From: Streptomyces marispadix
GTDB lineage: Bacteria; Actinomycetota; Actinomycetes; Streptomycetales; Streptomycetaceae
Assembly: GCF_022524345.1 (NCBI RefSeq)
Contig: NZ_JAKWJU010000002.1
Location: 5,260,001 to 5,324,000, forward strand
DNA length: 64,000 nucleotides
Direction: 5' to 3'
The position numbers were made by a program, and so were the translations under genes. Shown piece by piece: positions 33,489 to 43,200 of the stretch (position 1 is the stretch's first letter; every line of letters begins with the position of its first letter). A model generated the notes under the pieces. That model was not told where the DNA came from and searched no databases. It saw only the letters and a list, made by a program, of their open reading frames with translations.

Positions 33489-34361
33489 TCAGGCCGCGGG
33501 CCCCGCGCCGCCGCCCATGTCGGGCGCCGCCGTCTGGGTCTCGGCCACCGGGATGCCGGTCTTGGCACGCCGCCCCCGCTTCTCGATCCAGTTCGCGAGC
33601 GCGGACAGGGCGAGGCACATGGCGACGTAGATGGCACCGAAGACCAGGACCACGGGCACATACGGGTTCTCACCGTCGACGAGGATGGTGCTGGCCATCT
33701 GCCGCCCGGCGTACAGCAGTTCCTCGTAGGTGATGACGAAGCCCAGCGAGGTGTCCTTGAGCGTGACGACGAGCTGGCTGACGATCGTCGGCAGCATGGA
33801 CCGTACGGCCTGCGGGATGAGGACCGTCGTCATCACCTGGGTCTTGTTCATGCCCAGCGCGTACGCGGCCTCGCTCTGCCCCCTGGGCACGGCGACGATC
33901 CCGGCGCGCAGCACCTCGGCCTGCACCGCGCCGTTGTAGAGCGTGAGGCCGAGCACGACCGCCCACAGCGGATCGCTGGTGAAGAAGCCCACCCACAGCA
34001 CGTAGATGGTGATCAGCAGCGGTACGGCGCGGAAGAGTTCGATGACGCCGGTCGCGACCCAGCTCACGGGCTTGTGGTCGGAGAGCCGCGCCACCGCGAG
34101 CAGCACGGCGAGCACCAGCGACAGCACACCCGCCATCGCGAAGGCCTCAAGGGTGCTGACGATGCCCTTGGCGATGGAGTTGCGGACGCCCGCGTAGTTG
34201 AAGATGTCCCACATCGCGCCGTCGAGCTGGCCCTTGATCGCCAGCCGGTAGATCACGAAGGCGACGATCGCGAGCACCGCGGCGGAGCCGACGACGGCGT
34301 AAGTGCGGTTGCGTGCACGGGCCTTGGGGCCCGGTGCGTCGAAGAGTACGGAAGAGCTCAT
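33489..34361 (-). CDS. gluD: Glutamate ABC transporter permease GluD
   Basis: A 290-residue permease with five to six membrane segments. The ABC-coupling EAA loop is AAYALGMNKTQVMTTVLIPQA. It matches polar amino acid permeases of the HisMQ/GltJK type. With GluC it forms the membrane pore of the glutamate importer. The ATG at 34361 overlaps the gluC stop (ATGA). The C-terminal ~20 residues are Gly/Ala-rich. Homologue position downstream of gluABC agrees with the S. coelicolor and Corynebacterium operons. Confidence 0.93.
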   Translation of the reverse strand: MSSSVLFDAPGPKARARNRTYAVVGSAAVLAIVAFVIYRLAIKGQLDGAMWDIFNYAGVRNSIAKGIVSTLEAFAMAGVLSLVLAVLLAVARLSDHKPVSWVATGVIELFRAVPLLITIYVLWVGFFTSDPLWAVVLGLTLYNGAVQAEVLRAGIVAVPRGQSEAAYALGMNKTQVMTTVLIPQAVRSMLPTIVSQLVVTLKDTSLGFVITYEELLYAGRQMASTILVDGENPYVPVVLVFGAIYVAMCLALSALANWIEKRGRRAKTGIPVAETQTAAPDMGGGAGPAA

Positions 34362-35005
34362 CGGGCGACCTCCAGCCTGCGCTCCAGCAGCCGGAACAGG
34401 CCGCTGATGAGGAAGACGAGCACGAGGTAGGCGAGGGCCACCCATACGAAGATGACCATGACGTTGTAGCCCTTGTCGCTCAGCACCTTCTGGACGCTGA
34501 AGAGTTCGGGGTTGTTGAAGGCACCCGCGATGGCGGAGTTCTTCGTGAGGGCGATCATGATGCTGCTCAGCGGCGGAAGCACCGTACGCGTCGCCTGCGG
34601 CAGCACCACCATGCGGAGCGTCTGCACGAAGGTCATGCCGAGGCTGCGGGCGGCCTCGGCCTGCCCGAGCGGCACGGTGCTGATGCCGGAGCGCACCGCC
34701 TCGCACACGAACGACGAGGTGTACAGGCCGAGCGCCAGCACGCCCAGGATGTAGGAGCTGATGCCGGGGAAGACGATCTGCGGCAGTACGAAGAAGGCCA
34801 CGAGGAACAGCAGCGTCAGCGGGGTGTTGCGAAGCACCGTGACCCACACGGTGCCGAACGCGCGCAGCGGCGGCACCGGCGAGACCCGGAAGCCGGCTAT
34901 CAGCACGCCGAGCACGAGAGAGAGCGCGGCACTGGCCGCGGTCAGTGAGACCGTTCCGAGGAATCCGTCGCGGAACAGGTCCAAGTGGTCGAGCAGAACA
35001 TTCAT
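34358..35005 (-). CDS. gluC: Glutamate ABC transporter permease GluC
   Basis: A 215-residue permease with about five membrane segments. The coupling loop is EAARSLGMTFVQTLRMVVLPQA, and the conserved FRVSP and RNTPLTLLF segments of HisM-type permeases are present. It pairs with GluD. A hairpin with an 18-bp stem lies 29 bases upstream of its start, separating it from gluB. The ATG at 35005 follows AGACCC-type sequence with only a weak ribosome site. Confidence 0.93.
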   Translation of the reverse strand: MNVLLDHLDLFRDGFLGTVSLTAASAALSLVLGVLIAGFRVSPVPPLRAFGTVWVTVLRNTPLTLLFLVAFFVLPQIVFPGISSYILGVLALGLYTSSFVCEAVRSGISTVPLGQAEAARSLGMTFVQTLRMVVLPQATRTVLPPLSSIMIALTKNSAIAGAFNNPELFSVQKVLSDKGYNVMVIFVWVALAYLVLVFLISGLFRLLERRLEVAR

Positions 35006-35033
35006 AGGGTCTCCGCAGGGCGGTCAGGGAATG

Positions 35034-35081
35034 CCGCGTCCCGTACGCCCGCCCGCTGTGGGACGGGCGTACGGGACGCGG
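35034..35081 (-). terminator. 18-bp perfect hairpin between gluB and gluC (attenuator or mRNA stabiliser)
   Basis: CCGCGTCCCGTACGCCCG (35034-35051) is the exact reverse complement of 35064-35081, with a 12-base loop and no T-run. It lies about 107 bases after the gluB stop inside the operon. Confidence 0.8.
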
Positions 35082-35187
35082 GTGGCGCAGGGGCCGTGCC
35101 CCCGGCATGCCCCCCGTCGGTGCACGCCGGAGGCGACGCATCAGCCGTCAGCCGTGAGCCGCAGGCCGACGGAGGACAGGAGGGCCG

Positions 35188-36108
35188 TCAGTCGCGCTCC
35201 AGGGCCGGCGGCTCCTCGAACTTCGAACCGGAGCGGCCGAGGGTCGCGTCGTAGGCCTTTTTGTAGCTGCCGTCCTTCTGGTGTGCCTCGACGGCATCGA
35301 GCACGGCGTTCTGAAGCTCCTTGTCGCCCTTCTTCAGACCGATGCCGTACGGCTCCTCGCTGAAGGTCTTGCCTACGACCTTGAGCTTGGTCGGACGCTC
35401 GGCGGCGTAGCCCTTGAGGATGGCGTCGTCGGTCGTCATCGCGTCGACCTGGCCGTCGAGAAGCTGCTTGACGCAGTCGGTGTACTTGCCGAACTCCACG
35501 GGCTCAGCGCCGAACTTGGACTTGTTGTCCTTGAGGTTCTGTAGCGGCGTGGAGCCGGTGACGGAGCAGACCTTCTTGCCCTTGATGCTGTCGGGGCCCT
35601 TGATCGACTTCTCGTCCTTGCGCACGAGCAGGTCCTGGCCGGCCATGTAGTACGGGCCCGCGAAGGAGACCTGCTTCTTGCGCTCGTCGTTGATGGTGTA
35701 CGTGCCGACCATCAGGTCGACCTGCCCCTTGGAGATCGCGGTCTCGCGCACGGAGGAGTCGATCGTCTTGAACTGGATGTCCTTCGTGGCGAAGCCGAGG
35801 TCGGCGGCGACCATCTTGGCGACCTCGATGTCGAAGCCCTCGTACTTCTTGGACGAGGGGTCCTGGAAGCCGAGGTAGGGCTGGTCGGACTTGGCGCCGA
35901 TGATCAACTTGCCGCGCTTCTGTGCCTTCTTGAGCACGGGCGAGTCGACCTTGACGTCCTTGGCGACCTCGTACGTCGGCAGCGCCTTGGTGTCCGTGTC
36001 GCCGCCCGGCTTGTCACCGGCCGGGCCCTTCTTGCCTCCGCAGGCGGTGGCGGACAGGGCGAGGGTGAGGACCACGGCCGCCGAGGCGGCGGTCTTGCGG
36101 AACTTCAT
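35188..36108 (-). CDS. gluB: Glutamate-binding lipoprotein GluB
   Basis: A 306-residue extracellular solute-binding lipoprotein (SBP family 3). The signal peptide ends in the lipobox LSATAC with the lipid-bearing Cys23, followed by a GGKK linker. The mature domain shows KRGKLIIGAKSDQPYLGFQD, YEGFDIEVAKMVAADLG and QVDLMVGTYTINDERKKQVSFA, typical of glutamate/glutamine binding proteins. It delivers substrate to GluCD. The ATG at 36108 was chosen by the signal peptide and an AAGGGA site; longer in-frame reading upstream is non-coding repeat DNA. Confidence 0.95.
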   Translation of the reverse strand: MKFRKTAASAAVVLTLALSATACGGKKGPAGDKPGGDTDTKALPTYEVAKDVKVDSPVLKKAQKRGKLIIGAKSDQPYLGFQDPSSKKYEGFDIEVAKMVAADLGFATKDIQFKTIDSSVRETAISKGQVDLMVGTYTINDERKKQVSFAGPYYMAGQDLLVRKDEKSIKGPDSIKGKKVCSVTGSTPLQNLKDNKSKFGAEPVEFGKYTDCVKQLLDGQVDAMTTDDAILKGYAAERPTKLKVVGKTFSEEPYGIGLKKGDKELQNAVLDAVEAHQKDGSYKKAYDATLGRSGSKFEEPPALERD

Positions 36109-36226
36109 GATGGGCACATCCCTTGCTCGTGTTCTGCTGGTGTCGGCGGTCGTGCGGGCGGTCGTACACGTCCATGTCCGCAGCCGTACGGACCGTAGCC
36201 GTACGGCCTGCCGCGGTGTACGGCCC

Positions 36227-36252
36227 CCGGCTGCCGGTGGGGTGGCAGCCGG
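36227..36252 (-). terminator. Hairpin in the gluA-gluB intergenic region
   Basis: CCGGCTGCC pairs with GGCAGCCGG (9 bp, 8-base loop). A second inverted repeat GCCGTACGG/CCGTACGGC lies just upstream at about 36183-36207. Confidence 0.55.
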
Positions 36253-36369
36253 ACGGCCGGGGGACCGGGCGGCGGAGCCGGCGTTCGTTGCGGGGCGTTT
36301 CGGTGCTGCGGTGTCCGGACCGCTCTGGAATCGATCGGTCCGTAAAGCGAACCGGACGGGCCAGACCGG

Positions 36370-36446
36370 CTCGGACAGGGCCTGACTGGTTCGGACGGGG
36401 CTGGACTGAACGGAGACGGGGCTGGACTGAACGAATCGGTACGGAA
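36370..36446. repeat. Short imperfect direct repeats in the gluA-gluB gap
   Basis: The 18-base unit acggggctggactgaacg occurs twice in tandem (about 36396-36435), preceded by related gacagggcctgactgg. The 415-base gap 36109-36523 holds only these repeats and hairpins; no gene was seen. Confidence 0.7.
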
Positions 36447-36471
36447 GTGCCGGATCTGCCGCGGAACTTCG

Positions 36472-36495
36472 GCCGCCCGTAAGTTCCCGGGCGGC
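36472..36495 (-). terminator. Hairpin just after gluA
   Basis: GCCGCCCG (36472-36479) pairs with CGGGCGGC (36488-36495) around TAAGTTCC, 28 bases after the gluA stop. Part of it is repeated at 36504-36522 (GTAAGTTCC ... GGCGGCAC). Confidence 0.6.
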
Positions 36496-36523
36496 ACGTA
36501 GCAGTAAGTTCCACGGCGGCACA

Positions 36524-37300
36524 TCAGTGGTGAAGAATCTTCGCGAGGAAGTCCTTCGCCCGGTCGCTGCGGGGGTTGTTGAAGAACTGCTCCGGCGTCG
36601 CCTCCTCGACGATCCGGCCGTCCGCCATGAACACGACCCGATTCGCGGCCGAGCGTGCGAAGCCCATCTCGTGAGTGACGACGACCATCGTCATGCCCTC
36701 GTCGGCGAGCTGCTTCATCACCTCGAGGACCTCGTTGATCATCTCGGGGTCGAGCGCTGACGTCGGTTCGTCGAAGAGCATCACCTTGGGGTCCATCGCG
36801 AGCGCGCGGGCGATCGCCACCCGCTGCTGCTGGCCCCCGGAGAGCTGTGCGGGGTACTTGTCGGCCTGGTTGCCGACACCGACCCGGTCGAGGAGCGCCC
36901 GTGCCTTGGTCTCCGCCGCCTGCTTCTCGGTGCGGCGGACCTTGGTCTGGCCGAGCATCACGTTCTCAAGGACCGTCTTGTGGGCGAACAGGTTGAACGC
37001 CTGGAAGACCATCCCGACGTCCGCGCGCAGCCTGGCGAGCGGCTTGCCTTCCTGCGGCAGCGGCTTGCCGTCGATGGAGATGCTGCCCGAATCGACGGTC
37101 TCGAGGCGGTTGATGGTGCGGCACAGCGTCGACTTGCCCGACCCGGAGGGCCCGATGACGACGACGACCTCTCCGCGGGCGATGGTCAGGTCGATGTCCT
37201 GGAGCACATGCAGCGCACCGAAGTGCTTGTTCACGTTGTCCAGTACGACCAGATCGTCCGCGGCCGGCGCGGCGTCCTTGGTCACCGATACTTCGCTCAT
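36524..37300 (-). CDS. gluA: Glutamate ABC transporter ATP-binding protein GluA
   Basis: A 258-residue ABC ATPase that powers glutamate import. Walker A is GPSGSGKST (50-58), Q-loop [13 protein letters not shown], signature QLSGGQQQR, Walker [15 protein letters not shown], and the H-loop VVVTHEM. It matches GlnQ/GluA type polar amino acid transport ATPases. First gene of gluABCD. The ATG at 37300 has GGAG upstream. The 352-base region 37301-37652 to the divergent response regulator carries both promoters; no clear operator was recognised there. Confidence 0.95.
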   Translation of the reverse strand: MSEVSVTKDAAPAADDLVVLDNVNKHFGALHVLQDIDLTIARGEVVVVIGPSGSGKSTLCRTINRLETVDSGSISIDGKPLPQEGKPLARLRADVGMVFQAFNLFAHKTVLENVMLGQTKVRRTEKQAAETKARALLDRVGVGNQADKYPAQLSGGQQQRVAIARALAMDPKVMLFDEPTSALDPEMINEVLEVMKQLADEGMTMVVVTHEMGFARSAANRVVFMADGRIVEEATPEQFFNNPRSDRAKDFLAKILHH

Positions 37301-37652
37301 CGGCGTGTAGCTCCGTCCTCGTCGGTTGCGAGGACACTAATGAGCGACTGCCACCAGCGTCATTACATCTGAGGGGAAATTGAGCATAACGATCCCGTCG
37401 CGGAACGGACCCGGCCCCGCAGAAGCCGTGGAATCCGTAGTCTGTCGTACCGGCTGACAGACGGAAATCCCGTGCCACAGGGAGCACCTCGACTCACCTG
37501 CGACGATACGGGGGATGCAGTGCCGCGGCGCATGCCGTGGACGTGGCGCACGCCGTGCGCGGCCGCGGACTCAGAGTCGCGGGTCGCAGGGGCGGGTCGC
37601 ACGCGTAAGGTCGCGCGCCCGGGTGCGGCATCGCGGAGGGAGGGAGGCCCGA

Positions 37653-38375
37653 GTGAGGTTGCTGCTCGTCGAGGACGACATTCACGTCGCCACGGCGCTC
37701 TCGGCCGTGCTCGCACGGCACGGCTTCGACGTGGTGCACGCCCGCAGCGGCGAGGAGGCCCTCCGTGAGCTGCTGCCCTCCGAGGACGTGGCGCCCTTCG
37801 GTGTCGTACTGCTCGACCTGGGCCTGCCGGACCAGGACGGCTTCGAAGTGTGCGGCCGGATAAGGAAGATCAGTTCCACGCCCGTGATCATGGTGACTGC
37901 GCGTGGCGGCGTACGCTCCCGCATCCACGGGCTGAACCTCGGCGCCGACGACTACGTCGTCAAGCCCTACGACACCGGTGAGCTGCTGGCCCGTATCCAT
38001 GCCGTCAGCCGCCGTGCCGCCGTGCCCGAGGAGAGCGGCGAGTCCTCGCGCGACGAGGGCACGCCCGCGGACAGTACTCTCCGGGTCGGTGCCGTGACCA
38101 TCGAACTGCCCACGCGGCAGGTGTGTGTGGACGGCACCTCGGTGGCCCTGACACGCAAGGAGTTCGACGTGCTGGCGCTGCTCGCTCAGCGCCCGGGTGT
38201 CGTCTTCCGGCGGGAGCAGATCATCAGCGAGGTCTGGCGGACCAGTTGGGAGGGGACGGGGCGCACCCTGGAGGTGCATGTGGCGTCGCTGCGCTCCAAG
38301 CTGCAACTGCCCGCGCTGATCGAGACCGTGCGCGGTGTCGGCTACCGGCTTGTCGAGCCGTCGCAGCCGGCCTAG
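37653..38375 (+). CDS. OmpR/PhoB-type response regulator
   Basis: A 240-residue two-component regulator. The receiver (1-120) has LLLVEDDIH, the phosphoacceptor in VLLDLGLPDQDG (Asp55), Thr in IMVTAR and Lys in VVKPYD. The winged-helix output domain (about 145-238) ends in GRTLEVHVASLRSKL and TVRGVGYRLV. The GTG at 37653 has GGAGGGAGGGAGG upstream; the in-frame extension to 37515 is non-coding. It forms an operon with the sensor kinase 182 bases downstream. The signal is not known; it sits next to gluABCD in streptomycetes, but no link to glutamate is shown. Confidence 0.92.
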   Translation: MRLLLVEDDIHVATALSAVLARHGFDVVHARSGEEALRELLPSEDVAPFGVVLLDLGLPDQDGFEVCGRIRKISSTPVIMVTARGGVRSRIHGLNLGADDYVVKPYDTGELLARIHAVSRRAAVPEESGESSRDEGTPADSTLRVGAVTIELPTRQVCVDGTSVALTRKEFDVLALLAQRPGVVFRREQIISEVWRTSWEGTGRTLEVHVASLRSKLQLPALIETVRGVGYRLVEPSQPA

Positions 38376-38557
38376 CGCTGAGCGGTACGCCGAAGTCGCG
38401 TACGTACCTCGGTACGTGGGGGAAGAGGGCCACAGGGCCACGGGTCGAAGGGGGCCACCGGCCAGGACAGGCAGGACAAACAGGACGGGCCGTGACAAGC
38501 AGGCCAGGACAGGCGGAACAGGCCGCGCGGCCGTGAGACCGGGAGCCGGAAGAGACC

Positions 38558-40033
38558 ATGCACGCACGTCTGCTGCCACTGCTGATCGTTCTGCTCGCCG
38601 GTGTGCTGCTCGCTCTCGGCTTCCCGCTCGCCATGAGCCAGGCCGCCGCCGAACAGCAGCGCGTCGTCGTCGACCGCATCGACGACACCGCACGCTTCGC
38701 CGCGCTCGCCCAGTTCGTGGCCTCGTCGCCGGACGAGGGCGAGCGGCTGTCCATACTCCAGGACGAACTGCACCGCTATCACAGCCTCTACGGCATCGAC
38801 GCGGGCGTCTTCCTCCGCGACGGCCGCGCGCTCGGTGTCTCGCCCGGCGGCTGGAGCGTGCCCGAGTCGGGCGAGGGCGCCGACGCGTTCGCGGAGGCCC
38901 TCGCCGGGCGGCGCAGCCACGACCCCGAGCAGGTATGGCCCTGGCAGGAGGGGCACATCGCCGTCGCCTCGCCCGTCATCCGGGACGGCGACGTGGCAGC
39001 GGTCGTCCTCACCGACTCGCCGACAGGTCAACTGCGTTCGCGCATCCTCCAGGGCTGGCTCCCGATCATCGCGGGCGAGGCCGCCGCGATGCTGCTCGCC
39101 GTGGGGCTGGCGCTGCGACTGACGGGCTGGGTGCTGCGTCCCGTACGGACTCTGGACCGGGCGGCGCACGAGATCGCGGTCGGCCAGTTCAAGTCCCGCG
39201 TCGCCGCGTCCGGCGGCCCGCCCGAACTGCGCCACCTCGCCCGCTCGTTCAACGAGATGGCGGACAACGTCGAGAACGTGCTGGAGCAGCAGCGTGCCTT
39301 CGTCGCCGACGCCTCCCACCAGTTGCGCAATCCGCTCTCCGCGCTGCTGCTGCGCATAGAGCTGCTCGGGCTCGAACTGCCCGAGGCCGACGAGGAGTTC
39401 AAGTCCGTACAGGCCGAGGGGAAACGGCTGGCGCGGGTCCTGGACGATCTGCTCGATCTTGCCCTGGCCGAGCACGCGTCGGCGGATCTGCGGCTCACGG
39501 ACGTGGCGGAGGTGGCCGCCGAGCGCGTGGAGGCGTGGCGTCCGGTGGCGGAGATCAAGGGCGTGGTGCTGGAGTCGGAAGGCAGACAGGCCATTACGGG
39601 ATGGGCCGACCCCGTCACCCTCTCCAGCGCGATGGACGCGGTGGTCGACAACGCGATCAAGTTCACGCCCGAGGGAGAAAGCGTCACCGTCGGCGTCAGC
39701 AGGAAAGGCGACAGCGTCATCCTGGAGATCGCCGACCACGGCCCCGGGCTCACCGAAGAGGAGATGGAACGCATCGGCGACCGCTTCTGGCGCAGCAGCC
39801 GCCACCAGAACATCTCGGGCTCGGGCCTCGGCCTGTCGATCACCAGGGCGCTGCTGGCGTCGTGCGGCGCGAAGCTCGAGTACGCGCACAACGAACCGAA
39901 GGGCCTGCGCGTCGTGATCACGGTGCCGCGCAATGCGCCCACGGCGGACGAGGGCACGGGCGGCGAGGGCCGCCAGAGGCCGGTCGTCTCCCTGAAGAAG
40001 CGGCCGAGGGAGTCCGCCGAAGCGGACGCGTGA
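38558..40033 (+). CDS. Sensor histidine kinase of the adjacent response regulator
   Basis: A 491-residue membrane kinase. The first membrane segment is at about 5-27 and the second at about 167-189, enclosing a ~140-residue external sensor domain. A HAMP linker (about 190-240) leads to the phosphoacceptor box ASHQLRNPLSALLL (His254). The HATPase region has the N-box VVDNAIKFTP and the G-boxes DHGPGL and GSGLGLSI. The C-terminal ~35 residues are charged and disordered. Preceded by GGAAGAG at the ATG. The 182 bases between it and the regulator gene contain CCAGGACAGGC-type direct repeats of unknown meaning. Confidence 0.92.
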   Translation: MHARLLPLLIVLLAGVLLALGFPLAMSQAAAEQQRVVVDRIDDTARFAALAQFVASSPDEGERLSILQDELHRYHSLYGIDAGVFLRDGRALGVSPGGWSVPESGEGADAFAEALAGRRSHDPEQVWPWQEGHIAVASPVIRDGDVAAVVLTDSPTGQLRSRILQGWLPIIAGEAAAMLLAVGLALRLTGWVLRPVRTLDRAAHEIAVGQFKSRVAASGGPPELRHLARSFNEMADNVENVLEQQRAFVADASHQLRNPLSALLLRIELLGLELPEADEEFKSVQAEGKRLARVLDDLLDLALAEHASADLRLTDVAEVAAERVEAWRPVAEIKGVVLESEGRQAITGWADPVTLSSAMDAVVDNAIKFTPEGESVTVGVSRKGDSVILEIADHGPGLTEEEMERIGDRFWRSSRHQNISGSGLGLSITRALLASCGAKLEYAHNEPKGLRVVITVPRNAPTADEGTGGEGRQRPVVSLKKRPRESAEADA

Positions 40034-40051
40034 TCCCGGCCCTGGCGGGGC

Positions 40052-40079
40052 CGGGGCCCGGCCCGCTTTCTGGGCCCCG
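40052..40079 (+). terminator. Terminator of the two-component operon
   Basis: CGGGGCCC (40052-40059) pairs with GGGCCCCG (40072-40079), 19 bases after the kinase stop. Confidence 0.7.
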
Positions 40080-40210
40080 CTGCCCCTGGTGGCGTCCGCT
40101 CGCGAACGTGGACGGCGCTGCGACAACTCGATGCCCCGCGGGGACAGTTGTTCGCGGCCCCCGGCCAGGTGCGCCCGCCGCGTCGCGCTCCCGGCGAGCA
40201 CGGGGAATGC

Positions 40211-40240
40211 TCCCCGGCCAGAGGCAAACCCGGCCGGGGA
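40211..40240 (-). terminator. Terminator of the alpha-mannosidase gene
   Basis: TCCCCGGCC (40211-40219) pairs perfectly with GGCCGGGGA (40232-40240), 28 bases after the mannosidase stop on the minus strand. Confidence 0.7.
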
Positions 40241-40267
40241 CCCCCGCCCCGCATGCCCAGTAAGCCG

Positions 40268-43200
40268 CTACCCCCTCGCGAAGCGCAGCGTCAGGATCTG
40301 GAACGGCCGGAGCGTCACCGACACCGAGCCGTCTGCCGACAGCTCACGCGCGGGGGCGTCCTCAAGCGGGCGTTCCAGGAGGTCCGTCTCGCTCACCGAC
40401 GTGACCGGGGTACCCGCGGTGACGACCGCGTGGGCGCGTCCGCCGTGCGACTCGTAGAGCCGTACGACGACGTCGCCGCTGCGGTCGTCCGCGAGCTTGA
40501 CCGCCTCGATCACGACCTGGTCGTTGTCGACGCCGACCAGTGGCGCCACGGCCTCGCCCGAGCCGCGCACCGTGCGCTCCGGCAGGTTGATCCAGTGGCC
40601 CTCCCGTACGGCGTCGCCGACGCTCGCGCCCGGCGCCAGCGCGAAGCGCAGCCGGTGGGTGCCCTGGTCGGTCTCCGGGTCCGGGTAGCGGGGCGCACGC
40701 AGCAGCGACAGGCGCACGGTGGTGGTCTGCCCGCCGTCGTCGCGGACCGTGCGGGTCACGTCGTGCCCGTATGTCGAGTCGTTGACGAGCGCCGCGCCCC
40801 AGCCGGGCTCCTCCACGTGGATCCAGCGGTGCGCGCAGATCTCGAACTTCGCCGTCTCCCACGAGGTGTTGGTGTGCGTCGGCCGGAAGACGTGCCCGAA
40901 CTGCGTCTCGGACGCGGACCGTTCGGCCTTCACATCCAGCGGGAAGGCGGCCTTGAGGAACATCTCGCTCTCGTGCCAGTCCACTTCGGTGTCGATGTCG
41001 AGCACCTTCGCACCGGCGCGCAGCGTCAGCCGCTGCACCACCTTCGAGTCGCCGAAGGAGCGGGCGACGCGCACCGTGGCGCGCTCCTCGCCGGATTCGG
41101 CCAGCTCCATCTCGTCCGTGCCGGTCAGGTCGGTGACGTTGTGCCGGTAGAAGCGGTCGACGTCCCAGGCGTCCCAGTGATTGGGCAGGTCCGGGTGGAT
41201 CTGGAGCAGGTTGGCCGCCTCGCCCGGTGCGACGCTCTCCCGGCGTCCCTCCTTGTCGTACGCGGAGACGACCAGGCCGCGTCCGTCGACCTCGATACGC
41301 AGCAGCCCGTTGGCCAACGTCCAGCCGCCGCCCGGCCGTTCCTCCACCGTGACGGGCGTGCCCCCGGCGCGCTCACGGGCCGGTGCCGCGCCGCCAGCGG
41401 CGACGCCGTCACGTGCGTGCGGCGCCGCGTTGAAGACGACCGGGACGTCGCCGCCGCCCACGAGCGCGGTCTGTGCGCCCGCGATGATCTCCTCCAGCTC
41501 GGACCGCACCCGTGCGTAGGTCTCCCGGGCCTCCCGGTGCACCCAGGCGATCGACGAGCCCGGCAGGATGTCGTGGAACTGGTGCAGCAGCACCGTCTTC
41601 CACAGCTCGTCCAGTTGCTCGTACGGATACTCGTACGGATCGGAACGCCCGGCGCGCACAGCGGCGGTGGCCGCCCACAACTCGGCCTCGCGCAGCAGGG
41701 ATTCGCTGTGCCGGTTGCCCTGCTTGGTCTTCGCCTGCGAGGTGTACGTGCCGCGGTGCAGCTCCAGATACAGCTCGCCCGCCCACACCGGGGCCTTCTC
41801 GCCGTACTCCTCGTGGGCCTTGGAGAAGAACGCCGACGGCTTCTCGACCGTCACCCGCGGCGACCCCTCCAGGTCCTTCAGCCGCTCCGCACGCGCCAGC
41901 ATCTCGCGCGTCGAACCGCCGCCCCCGTCGCCCCAGCCGAACGGCGCCAGCGAACGTGAACCGCTGCCCTTCTCCTGGTAGTTGCGCGCCGCGTGCGCCA
42001 TCTCGGCGCCGCCCAGGTCGGAGTTGTAGGTGTCGACGGGCGGGAAGTGCGTGAAGACCCGCGTGCCGTCGATGCCCTCCCACCAGAAGGTGTGATGCGG
42101 GAACTTGTTCGTCTCGCTCCACGAGATCTTCTGCGTCAGGAACCACTTGGCTCCCGCCAGCTTCACGATCTGCGGCATGGCCGCCGTATAGCCGAAGGAG
42201 TCCGGCAGCCACACCTCCCTGGTCTCGACGCCGAACTCCTCCAGGAAGAACCGCTTCCCGTAGACGAACTGCCGCGCCATGGCCTCGCCGCCGACCATGT
42301 TCGTGTCGGACTCGACCCACATGCCGCCCACCGGCACGAACTGCCCGTCCGCCACCTTCTTCTTGACCTTCGCGTACACCTCGGGCCGGTAGTTCTTGAT
42401 CCAGTCGAGCTGCTGCGCGGAGGACATCGCGAAGACGAACTCCGGGTGGTCGTCCATGAGATTGACCATGTTCGACGCCGTACGCGCCACCTTCCGTACC
42501 GTCTCGCGCACCGGCCACAGCCACGCCGAGTCGATGTGCGCATGCCCTACGGCGCTGACGCGGTGCGCGGAGGGACGCGCGGGAGTGGAGAGCACGCCGC
42601 TGAGCGCGGCCCGCGCGGCGGAGGCGTTGCCAACGATGTCATGAACGCCGAGAGCGTCCAGCGCCTCCTCGATCGCCCGCAGCAACTCCCAGCGCCGCGC
42701 GTCCTCCAGCGGCAGCTCCTTCATCAGCGACCCGGCGACCTCGAGGTCCTGCACCAGCTCCCACACCTCGGTCTCGAAGACCGCCAGGTCCATACGGCGC
42801 AGCCGGTAGAGCGGACGGTCGCTGGAGGTCAGCTTGTCGCCCTGGTACGTGGGCAGTTGGGGCGTGTTGACGATGGGGTTCGCCGCCGCCTCGACGAACA
42901 GCTCGACGTCCTCGCCCCCGGCCGCCGACTCCGCGACACGGACCCAGTCGTTGCGCGGGTTGAGCGCCTTCACGGCCTCGCCGTCGGCCCGGTAGACCAG
43001 CCCCTCGCACTGGAAGCCCGGCATGTTCCGGTCGAAGCCCAGGTCCAGCACCGCCTCTACGGTCCGTCCCTGCCACTCCGGCGGCACCCGCCCGGTCACC
43101 TTGAACCACGTCGTGCCCCACGCGGGGCCCCAGCGCTCACCTGCCTTCGAGGGCCCGTACGGGGCGGCGAGCCCTTCCGCCACGGGAACGGGTTCGCCGG

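Noticed and set aside
33489..35141. A 550-residue version of GluD starting at 35141
   Set aside because: The extra N-terminal part is gluC read in another frame; the true start is the ATG at 34361 that overlaps the gluC stop.
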